64,000 nt of DNA, taken from the NCBI RefSeq assembly GCF_018882415.1, contig NZ_JACVOL010000001.1:1589531-1653530 (forward strand), written 5' to 3'. The stretch comes from Polynucleobacter sp. 86C-FISCH (GTDB lineage: Bacteria; Pseudomonadota; Gammaproteobacteria; Burkholderiales; Burkholderiaceae). This document shows positions 46,605 through 55,780 of the stretch, piece after piece. The notes under the pieces were generated by a model that did no database searches, was not told the origin of the DNA, and saw only the letters and a program-made list of their open reading frames with translations. The translations under genes were made by a program, and so were the position numbers. Each line of letters begins with the position of its first letter. The first letter of the stretch is position 1.

Positions 46605-48731
46605 TTATGCCAAGCCACCATGCCTAAGCAGAGCATCAATACTCGGCTCTCTGCCTCTAAAGGCCTTGAATGATTCGGCTGCCGGACGGCTGCCACCCAC
46701 TTCCAAGATCTCTTCTCGATAACGAGTACCCGTTTTTTCATCTAGGACGCTGCCAGTAAGCTTGGCAGCCTCTTCAAAGGCGGAGTAAACGTCCGCCGAT
46801 AGAACTTCTGCCCATTTGTAGCTGTAATAGCCTGCTGCATAGCCACCTGCGAAGATATGACTGAAGGTATTAATCCAGCGAGAAATAGCAGGCTGTGGGA
46901 TGACATTAAATTGATCGGCAATCGCTCTTGAGAGGTCGAGTACCGCTTGATCTTTCGCATCTTTGGTATCCAAACTGGAGTGTAGGCGCCAGTCGGTTAA
47001 TGACATCACAATTTGGCGCAGGGTCATATAGCCATTTTGGAAATTCTTGGCGGCCAAGATTTTTTCAAAGAGTTCACGCGGCAAAGACTTACCAGTTTCA
47101 GCATGAGCAGTCATCTTTTCTAAGACTTCCCATTCCCAGCAGAAATTTTCCATAAACTGACTTGGTAGCTCAACCGCATCCCATTCAACCCCATTGATTC
47201 CAGAAACACCTAAAGCGCTCACTTGGGTCAAGAGGTGATGCAGTCCGTGACCACTCTCATGGAAGAGGGTGATTACATCATCATGGGTAATCGTTGGCTG
47301 ACGCAAGACGCCATCAACCTTCACCGGAGGCGCAAAGTTACAGACTAAATACGCTACAGGTACTTGGATTTCTCCATTAGGTAATACTCTGCGACCGCGG
47401 GCATCATCCATCCAAGCGCCGCCACGCTTGCCGGGGCGAGCATAGGGATCGAGATAGAAGTAGGCCACGATATTGCCTTTGGCATTCTTTACTGAGAAGG
47501 ATTGCACGTCAGCATGCCATATAGGTAGGTTGGCTGCTTCAATCTTTACGCCAAACAAAGTTTGGATCACTTGGAAGAGTCCATCCAATACTTTGGGTAA
47601 TGGGAAATACTGTTTCAATTCATTCTCTGAGAATGAGTAACGCTCTTGCTTCAATCGCTCAGAAGCAAATGCAACATCCCAAGGCTCTAAGCCATCTGTA
47701 ATTGAAAGTTCAGTTTTGGCAAACTCGGAAAGTTCTTGCCAATCCTTGAGTGCAAATGGTTTTGCTTTCTGGGCGAAATTGGTTAAGAAGGAGTCGACTT
47801 CCTCAACGCTATTGGCCATCTTTGGCGCCAAGCTCAGTGCAGCATAGTTCTTAAATCCCAGCATTCGCGCTTCTTCATCGCGCAGCCTGAGTTGCTCAAG
47901 CATATTTTTCGTATTATCCCAATCCAGCTTGCCTTTGCCGTATTGTGGCGCCAGCTCTGAAGCGCGCGTTACGTAGGCCTCGTACATCAAGCGGCGGAGG
48001 GCGCGATTTTCTGAGTACTGCATGACTGGGTAGTAAGAAGGGAAGTGCAGTGTGAATGCCCAGCCCTGCAGTTTCTTTTGCTGAGCAGTATCTGCGGCTG
48101 CAGCAACTGCATCCTCAGGCAGCCCCACTAGATCCACCTTATCAGTTACAAGATGCACAAAGCCATCGGTTGCATCTAAGACATGATCAGAAAAGGCTTT
48201 GCCTAAGGTTGCTTGCTCATCCTGAATTTGGGCAAAACGCGGTTTGTCTGCATCACTCAGCTCTGCGCCGCCCAAGCGAAAATCACGTAAAGAGTTTTCG
48301 ATCACTTTCTTCTGAGCTGAACTCAGTTTTGCAAAGTCAGGAGACTTGCTGAGTTCTTTAAATTTCTTGTAGAGATCTAAATTCTGTCCAAGACTTGAAA
48401 AGAAAGCAGTCACCTTGGGCAACATTTCTCCATAGGCTGCGCGTAATTCTGGTGTATCAGCAACACTATTAAGGTGAGAGATCACACCCCAAGATCTACC
48501 GAAAGACTCGGTAGCATCTTCTAGTGGTTCAGCCAGCGTTTCCCAGGTTGGTGCTGTATTCGGATTTACCGCAACATCCACTGCGTCTTGTGCATGCTTC
48601 AATAGGTATTCGATTGCTGGGGCAATGTGCTCAGGCTTTACTTCAGAGTAGGCAGCGATGCCACGTCCAAACGTAACCAGAGGATTTTTTTGTAATTCAG
48701 CGGGGAGGGTGTTAACGAGGGATGTAGTCAT
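46605..48731 (-). CDS. prlC: oligopeptidase A (M3 zinc metallopeptidase)
   Basis: A cytoplasmic M3-family oligopeptidase that degrades signal peptides and other short peptides. The 708-residue length is normal. The zinc site is HESGHGLHH, an HExxH-type motif with the catalytic Glu, and a third ligand Glu follows about 25 residues later in NGVEWDAVELPSQF. The C-terminal YYSYKWAEVLSADVYSAF region, which lines the active site, is conserved. It is the last gene of a minus-strand group with folD and the response regulator upstream. Confidence 0.96.
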   Translation of the reverse strand: MTTSLVNTLPAELQKNPLVTFGRGIAAYSEVKPEHIAPAIEYLLKHAQDAVDVAVNPNTAPTWETLAEPLEDATESFGRSWGVISHLNSVADTPELRAAYGEMLPKVTAFFSSLGQNLDLYKKFKELSKSPDFAKLSSAQKKVIENSLRDFRLGGAELSDADKPRFAQIQDEQATLGKAFSDHVLDATDGFVHLVTDKVDLVGLPEDAVAAAADTAQQKKLQGWAFTLHFPSYYPVMQYSENRALRRLMYEAYVTRASELAPQYGKGKLDWDNTKNMLEQLRLRDEEARMLGFKNYAALSLAPKMANSVEEVDSFLTNFAQKAKPFALKDWQELSEFAKTELSITDGLEPWDVAFASERLKQERYSFSENELKQYFPLPKVLDGLFQVIQTLFGVKIEAANLPIWHADVQSFSVKNAKGNIVAYFYLDPYARPGKRGGAWMDDARGRRVLPNGEIQVPVAYLVCNFAPPVKVDGVLRQPTITHDDVITLFHESGHGLHHLLTQVSALGVSGINGVEWDAVELPSQFMENFCWEWEVLEKMTAHAETGKSLPRELFEKILAAKNFQNGYMTLRQIVMSLTDWRLHSSLDTKDAKDQAVLDLSRAIADQFNVIPQPAISRWINTFSHIFAGGYAAGYYSYKWAEVLSADVYSAFEEAAKLTGSVLDEKTGTRYREEILEVGGSRPAAESFKAFRGREPSIDALLRHGGLA

Positions 48732-48784
48732 CCCTCTAGCTTAATGGACTGGGAGCAATTTTGCCAAAAGTCCCAGTCAAATCC

Positions 48785-49639
48785 TTAGTGCTTTGATGCC
48801 TTTTCAGCAGCCTCTAGGGTGTTCATTAGCAACATCGTGATGGTCATGGGACCAACGCCACCAGGAACGGGGGTGATCCAGCCGGCGACATACTTGGCGG
48901 TATCAAAATCAACGTCACCACAAAGCTTGCCATCTGGCAGGCGGTTAATACCAACGTCAATCACTACCGCGCCATTTTTGACCATATCGCCAGAGATCAT
49001 CTTTGGTTTGCCGGTAGCAACGACCAAGATATCCGCATCCTTTGTATGGTGTGCCAGGTCACGTGTCTTGCTATTGCAGATGGTGACGGTTGCACCAGCC
49101 TGAAGCAGCAACATGGCCATTGGTTTACCCACAATATTAGATGCACCAACAATCACAGCACGTGCGCCGCGAATCGGATACTCAATACTCTCTAGAATCT
49201 TCATGCAGCCATAAGGCGTGCATGGCTTGAATTCTGGCTGTCCAACCATTAATGCGCCAGCATTCGCCACGTGAAAGCCATCTACGTCTTTCTCGGGAGC
49301 AATTGCTTCGAGTACACGTTCAGACGCGATGTGCTCTGGTAATGGGAGTTGCACCAAGATTCCATGAATAGCAGGATCTGCATTCAGGGTAGCAATGCGA
49401 GCCAGTAACTCTTCTTCACCAAGTTCAGCAGAGTAGCGCTCTAAAACAGAATGAAAGCCAACATCTTCACAAGCTTTGACTTTATTGCGTACATACACTG
49501 CGCTGGCAGGATTGTCGCCAACCACAATGACGGCTAAGCCAGGGCGAGTGCCTTTGGCAGTAACGATTGCACCACGAGCTGCAATCTCTGTACGAAGCTT
49601 TTTAGAGAGTGCATTTCCGTCTAATAATTGCGCTGGCAT
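48785..49639 (-). CDS. folD: methylenetetrahydrofolate dehydrogenase/cyclohydrolase
   Basis: FolD is the bifunctional enzyme that converts 5,10-methylene-THF through methenyl-THF to 10-formyl-THF with NADP. In the 284 residues the catalytic Lys lies in [17 protein letters not shown] (about residue 53). The conserved [11 protein letters not shown] follows, then the Rossmann segment [17 protein letters not shown] and the C-terminal [15 protein letters not shown]. It lies 16 bases downstream of the response regulator on the same strand. Confidence 0.97.
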   Translation of the reverse strand: MPAQLLDGNALSKKLRTEIAARGAIVTAKGTRPGLAVIVVGDNPASAVYVRNKVKACEDVGFHSVLERYSAELGEEELLARIATLNADPAIHGILVQLPLPEHIASERVLEAIAPEKDVDGFHVANAGALMVGQPEFKPCTPYGCMKILESIEYPIRGARAVIVGASNIVGKPMAMLLLQAGATVTICNSKTRDLAHHTKDADILVVATGKPKMISGDMVKNGAVVIDVGINRLPDGKLCGDVDFDTAKYVAGWITPVPGGVGPMTITMLLMNTLEAAEKASKH

Positions 49640-49654
49640 CTCAAGACCCTGATA

Positions 49655-50302
49655 TTAATTAGGTTGTGGATCAGATAAAGCCAAGCGGAGCAGGTCTGCC
49701 ACAGTATTGACGTTGAGCTTTTCCATGATGTTGGCGCGGTGCGCTTCAACAGTCTTGATAGAAATGCCAAGGTCATCAGCAATTTGTTTGTTTAAGCGAC
49801 CAGCAACGATACGCTCGAGCACTTGACGTTCACGTCCAGTCAGTTTGCTGAGTAAGCTTTGAGTAATTTTGCGTTGGCTTGCTTGTGAATAGTCAATGCG
49901 AGCTTTAGCAAGCATGCGATCTACCAAACCACAAAGATCATTTTCTTTAAATGGTTTCTCGATGAAATCTACTGCGCCGCGCTTCATAGTAGATACCGCC
50001 ATAGAAACATCACCGTGACCTGTGATGAAGGCTACTGGCATTGGCAAATTTTCAGCGGTTAAGCGCTCTTGTAATTCAAGGCCTGACATACCAGGCATGC
50101 GCACATCCAAAATGGCGCAAGAGATAGTGGACTTATCAGTGCTTTGCAGAGACTGTAAGAAACGTTCAGCGCTTGCATGGCAACGCACAACATAGCCGTT
50201 GCTTTCTAAAAGCCAAGTGAGGGAATCTCTAACTGCTTCATCATCATCAACAACATAGACAACTTCAGCTTGGTTTGGTTTTGCAGTAGCACTTAAGTTC
50301 AT
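49655..50302 (-). CDS. FixJ-like response regulator
   Basis: A 215-residue response regulator with a receiver domain (VDDDEAVRDSL, phospho-Asp in ILDVRMPGMSG, Thr in ITGHGDV, Lys in EKPF). A LuxR-type helix-turn-helix follows (LTGRERQVLERIVAGRLNKQ, then IADDLGISIKTVEAHR). It is preceded on the same strand by its probable kinase with a 35-base gap. In Burkholderiales this pair sits beside the pyruvate dehydrogenase operon, so aceE is a plausible target. No specific name is secure. Confidence 0.9.
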   Translation of the reverse strand: MNLSATAKPNQAEVVYVVDDDEAVRDSLTWLLESNGYVVRCHASAERFLQSLQSTDKSTISCAILDVRMPGMSGLELQERLTAENLPMPVAFITGHGDVSMAVSTMKRGAVDFIEKPFKENDLCGLVDRMLAKARIDYSQASQRKITQSLLSKLTGRERQVLERIVAGRLNKQIADDLGISIKTVEAHRANIMEKLNVNTVADLLRLALSDPQPN

Positions 50303-50337
50303 ATCAGTTCTCGCGAGGTAAACCTATAAATTCAATA

Positions 50338-52863
50338 TTAAGTATTGGCCTTGGTTCCAGGGGATTCCAGGGGTAGAAGTATTGTAAAGGTGCAGCCGAC
50401 CAGCTTGGTCTGTTCGGAGTCCTGGACATTGGTGGCCCAAAGCCTGCCATGGTGGGATTCAATAATAGAGCGGCAGATATTGAGCCCCATGCCCATACCA
50501 TCGGATTTAGTGCTAAAAAACGGCTCAAACATGTGTTCCAGTACGTTTTCTGGTATTCCGCCCCCGCCATCGATAACCTGAATTCTGAGCATGGCAGGGA
50601 AAATACTGGTGTCCAAATCGGCGGTAATCTTCACTGGAGGGGCTGACCAGCGTGAGGAGAGGGGGTAGGCCTCCCGTACGCTATCAAGCGCATTTTTCAG
50701 TAGATTGACCACCACCTGCAAAATCAGGACTGGATCGAGATTAACTACCGGAAGATTTTCAGCAATCTCCGAGTTAATGGTTAGGCGGTGACGATGCGCT
50801 TCAATTTCAACCAGGCCAACTGCATCATTAATGATTTCAGAAACGCATGCTGCTTTACGCTGAGGTTCGCTACGCTTAACGAAGCCTCGAATCCGCTGAA
50901 TGATCGTTCCGGCGCGGTGGGCTTGTTCGGAGGCTTTGGCCAGCGCTGGCAAGATCTCCTTAGTAATGGCAGGATCGACATTGCCTTCTAAACGTTTCGC
51001 CACTCCATTGCAGTAATTTGAAATAGCGGAGAGTGGTTGATTCAACTCGTGAGCCAATGAAGAGGCCATCTCACCCATGGTGGTGAGGCGACTGGTGAAC
51101 TGCATGCGCTCTTGTTGTTGGAGTGCCAAATCATCAGCTTCTTTACGAGCGGTGATGTCGGTAGCAACTAATAATTGTGCAAGATGGCCGTCAACCCATG
51201 GGATGAAGCGTCGTCTGACTTCAAACCACTTATTGCTGCCATCAGTCAATTGCACTTCTTCTGACTCTGATTCCTGATAAAGGAAGGAGGTCGGAATGCC
51301 ATCACGTATGTAGTCCTGAAGATCTTGCGCGATGTTGTGCAGGGTATCAATTTCTTTATCTTGATGAGCTAGCTGAAAGTGCCCCTTGGAATCATTGCCA
51401 AAATTTTCTCGGTAGAAGCGGTTTGCAAACAGCAGTTCATCAGTCTCCAGGGAGACAACAGACACTGCAGCATCTAGACTTTCTAGAACGGTGGTAAATC
51501 GCTCTTGTGACGCAGCCAATTCTTCACGAATCTTCTTCGGCTCCGAAATATCGATTAAGGAAGTTACCCAGCCAGTCTGTTTACCTTTTTCATTAATCAA
51601 TGGCGCAATGAATGTACGGGTTTGGATCAAAGTTCCGTCGCGCTTCAGGATCGCACCCTCGATGCCAATCTTCATACTGCCGCTGATGCTTGATTGCAGA
51701 GCTCGGTTCATCTTATCTACAAGCTCATCTCTTCGGCTATCTGGCCAAAATGGAAACGGTGGGGTGAGGCCCATTAATTCTTCGGAGGTCCAGCCGGTCA
51801 TTTCGCAAAAGGCTCGATTTACATAGGTGATGCGTTTTTCCATATCGTGAGCACGAATACCCACTGGAGTGGAGTTCTCCATCGCATTACGAAAAGTGGT
51901 TTCTGTGCGCAGACTTGCCTCGGCTTCTTGACGCACTTGCATTTGCTTGAGGACGGACCACAAGCTCCAAATCACGAAGATACTTAATCCTAATACAACA
52001 CCAATCAACATCCTGAAGGTGAGGTTAGTGGGCGGAGGATAGGTGTCAATCCGCAAGGTGATATTCGGGCTCAATACTCCGATATCTAAGCTGGTCTGAT
52101 TGCTAAAAGCTCTTTTAGGAGTCCCTTTATCAGAGGAGATCGCCAGAACTTTTTCGTTGTCGGTAATGAGGGTAAAGCGGTAGTAGGACTTGAGCTCTCC
52201 GGGAATGACATCCAAAATCCCTTGGGTGGTGTAGAGCGCTGCCAAGTAACCCACAATTTCCCCGCTGACTATATTGGGTACTACTTGCCAGAAAACAATT
52301 TTTCTCTCTGCGTTGATTGGCTCATCGCCTGGAAGATTCAACGAGATAAAAGGACTAAAGGCAGCTCGACCAGTTACTCTGCTCAGCTCAATGGTGGATG
52401 CAAGACCAGTATTAACGGGTTGATCATTTTGAGTCTTAGTAATCCAATCCGATTTGCCAGTTTCGTTTGGCGCTGCCCATTCACGCTGAGCTTGGTTGTT
52501 TAGCCAAATGATTTTGACTATTTCATGATTGTTAACAACTAGATCATCTGCCTGTTCTCTAGCGATTTGCTTGAATTTGACTTGATCTTCACTGGCTGAC
52601 ACTTCGCGATTGATTGTGGTTAATGCATCGAGATTGCTAGCAAATCGAGATTGAATACGTTGCTTGGCAAAAGATAGCTCTCTAAATAGCGCCGCTTCTT
52701 GTTGATTCTTTTCTTGTAAGTGCAGGGTGCCCAAAATAATGCCCATGACTGCAGTAAAAATCACAATCGCAATCAGAGGGGTGTAAACAAGCCTAAATCC
52801 GCGTATTTTGCGGAGCCATTTCAATGGCCGAAGGAAAAGGTTGGTGGAGGCTGAAACTTTCAT
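50338..52863 (-). CDS. PAS-domain membrane sensor histidine kinase (FixL-like core)
   Basis: A sensor kinase of about 841 residues. An N-terminal hydrophobic segment (YTPLIAIVIFTAVMGIILGT) and a second one near residue 285 (LIGVVLGLSIFVIWSLW) enclose a periplasmic domain of about 240 residues. Two PAS domains follow, the first with NRAFCEMTGWTSEELMG. The kinase core has H-box ASSLAHELNQPLSAISNYC, N-box VNLLKNALDSVR and G2 GMGMGLNICRS. I chose the ATG at 52863; one at 52953 would add 30 residues that do not look like a leader. No heme-ligand pattern is obvious in the PAS domains. It diverges from aceE. Confidence 0.9.
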   Translation of the reverse strand: MKVSASTNLFLRPLKWLRKIRGFRLVYTPLIAIVIFTAVMGIILGTLHLQEKNQQEAALFRELSFAKQRIQSRFASNLDALTTINREVSASEDQVKFKQIAREQADDLVVNNHEIVKIIWLNNQAQREWAAPNETGKSDWITKTQNDQPVNTGLASTIELSRVTGRAAFSPFISLNLPGDEPINAERKIVFWQVVPNIVSGEIVGYLAALYTTQGILDVIPGELKSYYRFTLITDNEKVLAISSDKGTPKRAFSNQTSLDIGVLSPNITLRIDTYPPPTNLTFRMLIGVVLGLSIFVIWSLWSVLKQMQVRQEAEASLRTETTFRNAMENSTPVGIRAHDMEKRITYVNRAFCEMTGWTSEELMGLTPPFPFWPDSRRDELVDKMNRALQSSISGSMKIGIEGAILKRDGTLIQTRTFIAPLINEKGKQTGWVTSLIDISEPKKIREELAASQERFTTVLESLDAAVSVVSLETDELLFANRFYRENFGNDSKGHFQLAHQDKEIDTLHNIAQDLQDYIRDGIPTSFLYQESESEEVQLTDGSNKWFEVRRRFIPWVDGHLAQLLVATDITARKEADDLALQQQERMQFTSRLTTMGEMASSLAHELNQPLSAISNYCNGVAKRLEGNVDPAITKEILPALAKASEQAHRAGTIIQRIRGFVKRSEPQRKAACVSEIINDAVGLVEIEAHRHRLTINSEIAENLPVVNLDPVLILQVVVNLLKNALDSVREAYPLSSRWSAPPVKITADLDTSIFPAMLRIQVIDGGGGIPENVLEHMFEPFFSTKSDGMGMGLNICRSIIESHHGRLWATNVQDSEQTKLVGCTFTILLPLESPGTKANT

Positions 52864-52931
52864 GAATACAAAGCATTTTGCCCTATTGCGACCCCTGAAA
52901 CGGGATTTCTGGTCTATATAGCCATTCTTAT

Positions 52932-52942
52932 TTGCACTGCAA
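52932..52942. promoter_or_regulatory. palindrome TTGCA-C-TGCAA between the kinase and aceE
   Basis: An 11-base perfect dyad lies about 70 bases upstream of the kinase ATG. On the minus strand its left arm coincides with a possible -35 (TTGCAG) spaced 16 bases from TATATA, so a bound protein could repress the kinase gene. Confidence 0.35.
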
Positions 52943-52949
52943 TAAATTA

Positions 52950-52980
52950 CCACATTATGAGAAATATTATCATTATGTGG
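52950..52980. promoter_or_regulatory. 31-base imperfect dyad upstream of aceE
   Basis: CCACATTATGA and TCATTATGTGG form 11-base arms with one mismatch around a 9-base AT-rich centre. It ends 8 bases before the likely aceE -35 box, a position suited to an activator such as a LuxR-type response regulator dimer. Confidence 0.45.
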
Positions 52981-52988
52981 AAAATTGC

Positions 52989-53017
52989 TTGTTTACACCC
53001 ATATACCTTCCTAGAAT
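52989..53017 (+). promoter_or_regulatory. probable aceE promoter
   Basis: TTGTTT and TAGAAT are spaced by 17 bases. The -10 matches five of six consensus bases, the -35 only three, which would suit a promoter needing an activator. Transcription would start near 53024, 45 bases before the aceE ATG. Confidence 0.45.
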
Positions 53018-53068
53018 ATTGCCTATAGAGTTAATGACAAATAAAGCACTATTTAACGGAGACTAAAG

Positions 53069-55765
53069 ATGGCAGCGGTTCCAGACCAAGTATTAGGCAA
53101 ACAGAACGCTCAGGACGCTGATCCGGGTGAGACTCAAGAATGGTTGCAAGCGCTCGATGGCGTGATTCGCAATGAGGGGCCAGAAAGAGCTGCCTATCTT
53201 ATTGATCAACAAATTTCTCATGCGCGTGTAAACGGGGTAGTTCAGCCATTCCATGCTGAGACTCCTTACATCAATACGATTCCAGTTGAAAACCAAGCAC
53301 GCTTGCCTGGTGATCAGAATGTAGAGCACCGTATTCGTTCTTACACTCGTTGGAATGCCATGGCGATGGTTTTGCGCGCTAATAAAGATACCAACGTTGG
53401 CGGCCACATTTCTTCTTTCCAATCAGCGGCGACTTTATACGACGTTGGCTTTAATCACTTCTGGCATGCACCATCACCAGAGCATGGTGGTGATTTGATA
53501 TTTGTACAAGGCCACTCAGCGCCAGGTGTCTATGCACGTGCTTATATGTTGGGTCGCCTCGAAGAGGGTCAGCTCAATAACTTCCGTCAAGAAGTAGGCG
53601 GCAAAGGAATTTCTAGCTATCCGCATCCTTGGTTGATGCCAGACTTCTGGCAGTTCCCAACAGTATCGATGGGCTTGGGTCCGATCATGGCGATTTACCA
53701 AGCTCGCTTTATGAAGTACTTAACAGATCGTGGTTTTATTCAAGAGCAGGGTCGCAAAGTTTGGGCCTTCTTGGGTGATGGTGAAACCGATGAACCAGAA
53801 TCTTTGGGCGCCATTGGTATGGCCGGTCGTGAAAAACTCGACAATCTGATTTTTGTTATTAACTGTAACTTGCAGCGCTTAGATGGGCCAGTACGCGGTA
53901 ACGGAAAGATTATTCAAGAGCTTGAGGGTGAGTTCCGTGGCTCAGGCTGGAATGTTATCAAGGTAGTGTGGGGCGGTCAATGGGACGCTTTATTTGCACG
54001 TGATAAAAAAGGCATCTTGATGCAGCGTTTGGGCGAGATCGTTGACGGTCAGTACCAGACAATGAAGTCTAAGAATGGTGCTTACGTTCGCGAGATCGTT
54101 TTCAACACTCCAGAATTAAAAGCTTTAGTCAGCGACTGGAGTGATGATGAGATTTGGCAGCTCAATCGTGGCGGCCATGATCCTCATAAAGTATTTGCAG
54201 CGTTTCATGCAGCGGTAAATCATAAAGAGCAGCCAACCGTGATCTTGGCTCATACCATTAAGGGTTACGGTATGGGTGGCTCAGGCGAGGCGATGAATAT
54301 TGCCCACCAGGCGAAGAAGATGAATGATGATGACGTTCGTCGCTTCCGTGATCGCTTTGAAATCCCAGTTAAAGATGAGCAGTTAGACGAGATGCCATTA
54401 GTGAAGTTCGCTGAAGGCAGTCCAGAGCTTGAGTACATGAAAGCGCGCCGTCAAGAGTTAGGTGGTTATTTGCCGCAGCGTCGCATGAAAGCAGAGAGCT
54501 TGCCTGTTCCAGCATTAGATGTTTTCGCACCTTTACTTGAAGCCACTTCTGAGGGTCGTGAGATCTCTACAACGATGGCATTTGTGCGTATGCTTAACAC
54601 CGTAGTGCGCGATAAGGTGCTCGGTAAGCGTGTAGTTCCGATTGTTCCAGATGAGTCCCGTACTTTTGGTATGGAAGGCATGTTCCGCCAATTGGGTATC
54701 TGGAATCAGTTAGGTCAGCTCTACACCCCGGAAGATCACGATCAATTGATGTTCTATAAAGAGGATAAAACTGGTCAGATCTTGCAAGAGGGTATTAACG
54801 AAGCTGGTGGTATGTGCGATTGGATCGCTGCCGCTACTTCTTACTCTACCCATGGCGTACCGATGTTGCCTTTCTACATCTTCTATTCCATGTTTGGTTT
54901 CCAACGTATTGGTGACTTAGCTTGGGCTGCAGGCGATATGCGTAGCCGCGGTTTCTTGCTTGGCGGTACTGCTGGTAGAACTACCTTGAACGGCGAAGGC
55001 TTACAACACGAAGATGGTCATAGCCATCTATGGAGCGGTGCAGTTCCAAACTGTATTAGCTACGACCCTACATTCTCATTCGAATTAGCAGTAGTTATTC
55101 AGGATGGTATGCGTCGCATGTTGGAAGTTCAGGAAGACGTGTATTACTACGTTACCTTGATGAATGAGAACTATGCTCATCCAGCAATGCCTAAGGGTGC
55201 AGAAAAAGACATCATTAAGGGTATGTATAAGCTGAAGTCAGTTGGCGACGCCAACGCAAAGCTGCGCGTACAACTTTTAGGCTCTGGAACAATCTTCCGC
55301 GAAGTTATCGAAGCGGCAGAGATTTTGCATAAAGACTGGGGTATTGCTTCAGACTTGTGGGGTTGCCCAAGCTTTACTGAACTCGGCCGTGATTGGACTG
55401 CAGCACACCGCAGCAATCTCTTGAACCCAGCTGCTGCACCAACCTTATCCCATGTTGAGAAGTGTCTCAAAGACACTGCTGGTCCAGTGATTGCTGCGAC
55501 TGACTATGTTCGTTTATTTGCTGAGCAAATTCGTCCAGCGATTCAGCACATGGGTCGTCGCTACGAAGTGCTCGGTACTGACGGATTTGGTCGTTCAGAT
55601 ACTCGTGAAAAACTCCGTGATTTCTTTGAAGTAGATCGTCGTTGGGTGGTTCTGACTGCTTTGAGATCTTTGGTTGACTCCGGTCAGATTGATCGCTCTA
55701 AGTTGGCAGAAGCGATTAAGAAATACGACATCGATACTACTAAACCAAACCCAATGACGGTTTGA
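53069..55765 (+). CDS. aceE: pyruvate dehydrogenase E1 component, homodimeric type
   Basis: AceE decarboxylates pyruvate with thiamine diphosphate and passes the acetyl group to E2 lipoyl domains. The 898-residue single-chain form is the homodimeric type of proteobacteria. The ThDP/Mg motif is GDGETDEPESLGAIGMAGRE (about residues 231-250), continuing to the Asn in INCNLQ. The HEDGHSHLWSG and EFALVIQ-like regions of the second domain are present. The operon aceE-aceF-lpdA is tightly spaced (15 and 9 bases). A GGAG site precedes the ATG. Confidence 0.98.
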   Translation: MAAVPDQVLGKQNAQDADPGETQEWLQALDGVIRNEGPERAAYLIDQQISHARVNGVVQPFHAETPYINTIPVENQARLPGDQNVEHRIRSYTRWNAMAMVLRANKDTNVGGHISSFQSAATLYDVGFNHFWHAPSPEHGGDLIFVQGHSAPGVYARAYMLGRLEEGQLNNFRQEVGGKGISSYPHPWLMPDFWQFPTVSMGLGPIMAIYQARFMKYLTDRGFIQEQGRKVWAFLGDGETDEPESLGAIGMAGREKLDNLIFVINCNLQRLDGPVRGNGKIIQELEGEFRGSGWNVIKVVWGGQWDALFARDKKGILMQRLGEIVDGQYQTMKSKNGAYVREIVFNTPELKALVSDWSDDEIWQLNRGGHDPHKVFAAFHAAVNHKEQPTVILAHTIKGYGMGGSGEAMNIAHQAKKMNDDDVRRFRDRFEIPVKDEQLDEMPLVKFAEGSPELEYMKARRQELGGYLPQRRMKAESLPVPALDVFAPLLEATSEGREISTTMAFVRMLNTVVRDKVLGKRVVPIVPDESRTFGMEGMFRQLGIWNQLGQLYTPEDHDQLMFYKEDKTGQILQEGINEAGGMCDWIAAATSYSTHGVPMLPFYIFYSMFGFQRIGDLAWAAGDMRSRGFLLGGTAGRTTLNGEGLQHEDGHSHLWSGAVPNCISYDPTFSFELAVVIQDGMRRMLEVQEDVYYYVTLMNENYAHPAMPKGAEKDIIKGMYKLKSVGDANAKLRVQLLGSGTIFREVIEAAEILHKDWGIASDLWGCPSFTELGRDWTAAHRSNLLNPAAAPTLSHVEKCLKDTAGPVIAATDYVRLFAEQIRPAIQHMGRRYEVLGTDGFGRSDTREKLRDFFEVDRRWVVLTALRSLVDSGQIDRSKLAEAIKKYDIDTTKPNPMTV

Positions 55766-55780
55766 TAAGAGATAAATACT

